This document shows positions 18,770-21,133 of a DNA stretch of 21,133 nt, in pieces. The DNA lies in contig CAZPVJ010000136.1 of assembly GCA_964590005.1 (NCBI GenBank), forward strand, positions 1 to 21,133. The letters run 5' to 3'. The stretch's first letter is position 1; each line of letters begins with the position of its first letter. The notes under the pieces were generated by a model. The model searched no databases and had not been told where the DNA came from. It saw only the letters and a list, made by a program, of their open reading frames with translations. The position numbers and the translations under genes were made by a program. The DNA is from CALJFL01 sp964590005 (lineage in GTDB: Bacteria > Pseudomonadota > Gammaproteobacteria > Pseudomonadales > Halieaceae).

Positions 18770-21133
18770 TTACTCCCAGGCCAGGCCTGTACGAACACCG
18801 AAGGTACGTGGTCTTCGCGGTCCGAAGAATGCGTTAGGCTCCTTGCCACCCAGGTTGTTGACGCCGTCCCAGGTAAACTCGTCGGTGAGGTTTTCGACAT
18901 AGGCTTCGACAAACCAGTTGTTGTCCGAAGCGTAGCCTATCCGCAGGTTCATCTCTTCATAGGAGTCGATGGCGGTCTCCCGCAGGTCTTCCCAGCCGCG
19001 ACCACGCTCCGATTCCCAGAACATTTCAAAACTGCCGGTAATGGCGCCGCCGTCAACCGGGTAGTTGGCGTTCAACACGAAGGAACCGGAGAACTCTGGT
19101 GCCCAGAATATTCTGCTGCCCTCGCAGCCCGCGGGGTCTTCCAGGCCGCAGACAATATTACTGTCATTTTCGCCATCACCATCGGAGTCAAAGCCATCCA
19201 GCTCATTGGCCTCGCTGTCGAGGTAGCTGAGGGTCAGGTAAGCGGTAAGGTAATCGCCGATACCCGCGGTCAGTGAACCCTCTACTCCCCAGGCCTCTAT
19301 CTCACCGGCATTCTCAATCAGTGTGGCTCCGGAGCCGGTGCCGACAGTCACCTGGAAGTCGGTGTAGTCGTAATAGAACGCGGTGATGTCAAAATTGGCA
19401 TTACCATCCATGAAGGAGTCTTTGTAGCCAATCTCAAACGAGTCCACTTCTTCCGGATCAACCGTGTCCGGCAGGAAGCCATCGGCCTGGGTCAGATCGG
19501 TGTTGCCAATGGCAATTTCTCCGTCGGCATTGTTGGCCAGCGAGAAAGTACCGAAGCCACCTGACTTGAAGCCGGCGGTGTAGCTGGCAAAGACCATGGC
19601 GGTATCAGTCGGTGTCCATTTCAGGATAACGCGCGGCGTCCAGTCGTCCCAGGAGTCTTTATTTTTGATAGCGCCGTCAGTTGAATAACCAAAAGCCCAG
19701 TAGGGTCCCAGCTCACTCTCTGGCGTCGGTACGTTGGTGCTGAACTCTTTCTCGTCGTCGGTGTAGCGAACGCCCGCTTCGACTTCCCAGTCTTCATTCA
19801 GTGCGTAGGCGAGATTGACATAAGCCCCCCAGCCTTCGTACTTGCCCTGGATGTTGGCAGTCTCTTCCAGCAGGCCGTTGGCGCTCGGTGTGAACTCGTA
19901 CTCGTAGTAGTTGTAGAGGTCCTCACAGCCGGAGAAAGTCATGCCGTAGTTGTAGTAGTAGCCGTAGTACTGGCAGAACACGTCTTCCTCACCGGCGAAA
20001 CGGTAGTCGGCTTCAATGTCTTCCTCGTAGTAGGAGATACCTGCGTACCAGCTGAAGTCGTCCTCGGCGTTGGATGTCAGCCTGAGTTCCTGCTGGAAAT
20101 AGTCACCGGTCTGGTCCTGGCGATAGGTTTCGAGGTTACGGGGCGTGCCGTCGTAGTCCTCGTTGTAGAAGTAATCGTGATCCTTGTAGCCGGTATTGGA
20201 GGTCAGGGTGGCGAAGCCAAGGTCGTAATCGATCCGCAGTCCCAGGGTCAGAATGTCGGCGTCGTCGTTATCACCACCGGAGCGGTCCACGTCGACATCC
20301 TCGTCGCTACCGCGCACGTCGATGGGGCCAAGAGCCGCCTCCAGTGTTTCCCAGACATCGCCCTCGGTTACCGCACGGTAAACGGAGCCGGACTGCTCAC
20401 GCTCCTCGTACTCAACCATGGTGTAAATGCCGAGTTTCTCGGTTTCGTAGGTGGTGGACCAGCGCAGCGCCCAGTTCTCGTGCTCGATCAGGTCGCTGGA
20501 CGGGAACTTGTTGCTGACGAAGCCATCTTCCTGCGTATACAGTCCGGCCAGTCGCATGGCGAAGTTGTCACCCATCGGGATATTGATGGCACCGTCGATG
20601 GCCGCGCGGTCGCGCTCAGCGAGGTCGAGGTTGACGAAACCGTCATTGCTGTCGATCTCCGCGCGGCGTGTGTGGACGCTGAAGGCACCACCGATGGAGT
20701 TACGGCCGAACAGGAATCCCTGGGGCCCGCGCAATACTTCCGCCCGCTCCAGATCGTAGAGGCTGGTTACCGCCGAGCCATTGCGACCCTCGTACAGGTC
20801 GTTCTTGAAAAAGGCCGATGATGGGTCAAGACCGAGGCCGAAATCCTGGGTCCTGATGCCACGCACGCTGATAGCGTCAATAAAGCTGTCCTGGCTGTTG
20901 CCGGTAACGCCGGGCGTAAAGGTCACCAGGTCCTTGACGTCACTGAGGTTTGCCTGGTCGATAAAGTCACCAGAGAGCGCAGTAATCGCCAGCGGCACAT
21001 CCTGTACCGATTCGCTGCGTTTGGTCGCTGTGACGATCACTTCTTCGAGGGTCAGCGCCCAGGCGGGAACCGCCAGGCTGCAGGCCATGATCGACGCGAT
21101 TACCGCGTTGGAAATCGCCTTCTTACGAATAGT
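18770..21133 (-). CDS. TonB-dependent outer-membrane receptor (5' end beyond the window)
   Basis: The reading frame stays open to the right edge. Although an ATG lies at 21088, the 15 preceding codons (IRKKAISNAVIAS and so on) give the basic start of a signal peptide ending in AVPAWA, so the true start is just outside. Next come the TonB box (EEVIVTATKR), the plug domain with LSDVKDLVTFTPGV, ISVRGI and AEVLRGPQGFLFGRNSIGG, and a 22-strand barrel typical of the family, ending in FGPRRPRTFGVRTGLAWE. Receptors of this group import siderophores, vitamins, sugars or other large nutrients by TonB energy. Unusual loops are a Tyr-rich one bounded by two Cys (FCQYYGYYYNY, then GCEDLYNYYEYE; about residues 372-388 for the Cys pair, counting from the ATG at 21088) and acidic segments DVDVDRSGGDNDD and FDSDGDGENDSN. 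The substrate is unknown; no transporter or degradative gene for a known ligand adjoins it. Confidence 0.93.
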   Translation of the reverse strand, partial: TIRKKAISNAVIASIMACSLAVPAWALTLEEVIVTATKRSESVQDVPLAITALSGDFIDQANLSDVKDLVTFTPGVTGNSQDSFIDAISVRGIRTQDFGLGLDPSSAFFKNDLYEGRNGSAVTSLYDLERAEVLRGPQGFLFGRNSIGGAFSVHTRRAEIDSNDGFVNLDLAERDRAAIDGAINIPMGDNFAMRLAGLYTQEDGFVSNKFPSSDLIEHENWALRWSTTYETEKLGIYTMVEYEEREQSGSVYRAVTEGDVWETLEAALGPIDVRGSDEDVDVDRSGGDNDDADILTLGLRIDYDLGFATLTSNTGYKDHDYFYNEDYDGTPRNLETYRQDQTGDYFQQELRLTSNAEDDFSWYAGISYYEEDIEADYRFAGEEDVFCQYYGYYYNYGMTFSGCEDLYNYYEYEFTPSANGLLEETANIQGKYEGWGAYVNLAYALNEDWEVEAGVRYTDDEKEFSTNVPTPESELGPYWAFGYSTDGAIKNKDSWDDWTPRVILKWTPTDTAMVFASYTAGFKSGGFGTFSLANNADGEIAIGNTDLTQADGFLPDTVDPEEVDSFEIGYKDSFMDGNANFDITAFYYDYTDFQVTVGTGSGATLIENAGEIEAWGVEGSLTAGIGDYLTAYLTLSYLDSEANELDGFDSDGDGENDSNIVCGLEDPAGCEGSRIFWAPEFSGSFVLNANYPVDGGAITGSFEMFWESERGRGWEDLRETAIDSYEEMNLRIGYASDNNWFVEAYVENLTDEFTWDGVNNLGGKEPNAFFGPRRPRTFGVRTGLAWE

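Noticed and set aside
20177..20821. Long open frame (214 codons) antisense to the TonB receptor
   Set aside because: It lies wholly within a well-supported receptor gene, has no recognisable domain or ribosome site, and is what biased codon use in the real frame produces.
1..21133. Mobile elements, CRISPR arrays, phage or defence genes
   Set aside because: No transposase, integrase, regularly spaced repeats or known defence domains were seen; gene content is metabolic and envelope-related throughout.

Overview
The window reads as chromosomal DNA of a heterotrophic, probably marine or aquatic gammaproteobacterium. The evidence for this is a large TonB-dependent receptor, a guanidinobutyrase-like ureohydrolase closely resembling the Pseudomonas protein, a SpuC-type aminotransferase beside a gamma-glutamylpolyamine-synthetase-like protein, moderately high GC and dense operons. 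A Halieaceae/Cellvibrionales-like origin is a guess from gene style. I saw no mobile element, tRNA, rRNA or CRISPR array.

Layout. (1) 1-2313, minus strand: an HSL-type esterase followed by an AMP-forming acyl-CoA synthetase that runs off the left edge. (2) 2642-3601, plus: a guanidinobutyrase/agmatinase-family ureohydrolase. (3) 3803-6702, plus: a small FHA-domain protein, preceded by a textbook CRP-type site, then a 725-residue exported repeat protein with a Tyr/Gly/Arg-rich tail. (4) 6710-10468: a citrate-synthase-family gene (minus) divergent from a LysR regulator and a GlpD-like flavoprotein (plus); the 98-bp divergent region holds several nested operator-like repeats. (5) 10634-10861, plus: a small exported or single-TM protein. 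(6) 14233-10866, minus: a tightly packed run of six genes (SnoaL-like, ABM monooxygenase-like, DUF2878, chalcone-isomerase-like, DUF3302/YiaW-like, HlyD/YiaV-like). (7) 14385-18714: a polyamine/amine utilisation module with an APC permease and class III aminotransferase (minus) and a glutamine-synthetase-fold ligase (plus). (8) 18770-21133, minus: a TonB-dependent receptor whose 5' end lies outside the window.

How the genes may work together. The permease, the aminotransferase and the gamma-glutamyl ligase fit uptake and breakdown of putrescine-like amines. The ureohydrolase would feed in from arginine-derived guanidino compounds, releasing urea and GABA. The esterase/acyl-CoA synthetase pair and the SnoaL/monooxygenase operon lie about 12 kb apart but share an almost identical 17-18 bp motif in front of their first genes, GCTTTCGAG(A)GCCAAAGT, which suggests one regulator controls both. 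This shared operator, and the nested operators between the citrate-synthase gene and the LysR gene, are the most interesting non-coding signals here. No single gene set is unmistakably a new system. The best candidates for one are the citrate synthase/LysR/GlpD-like group and the two co-regulated operons.
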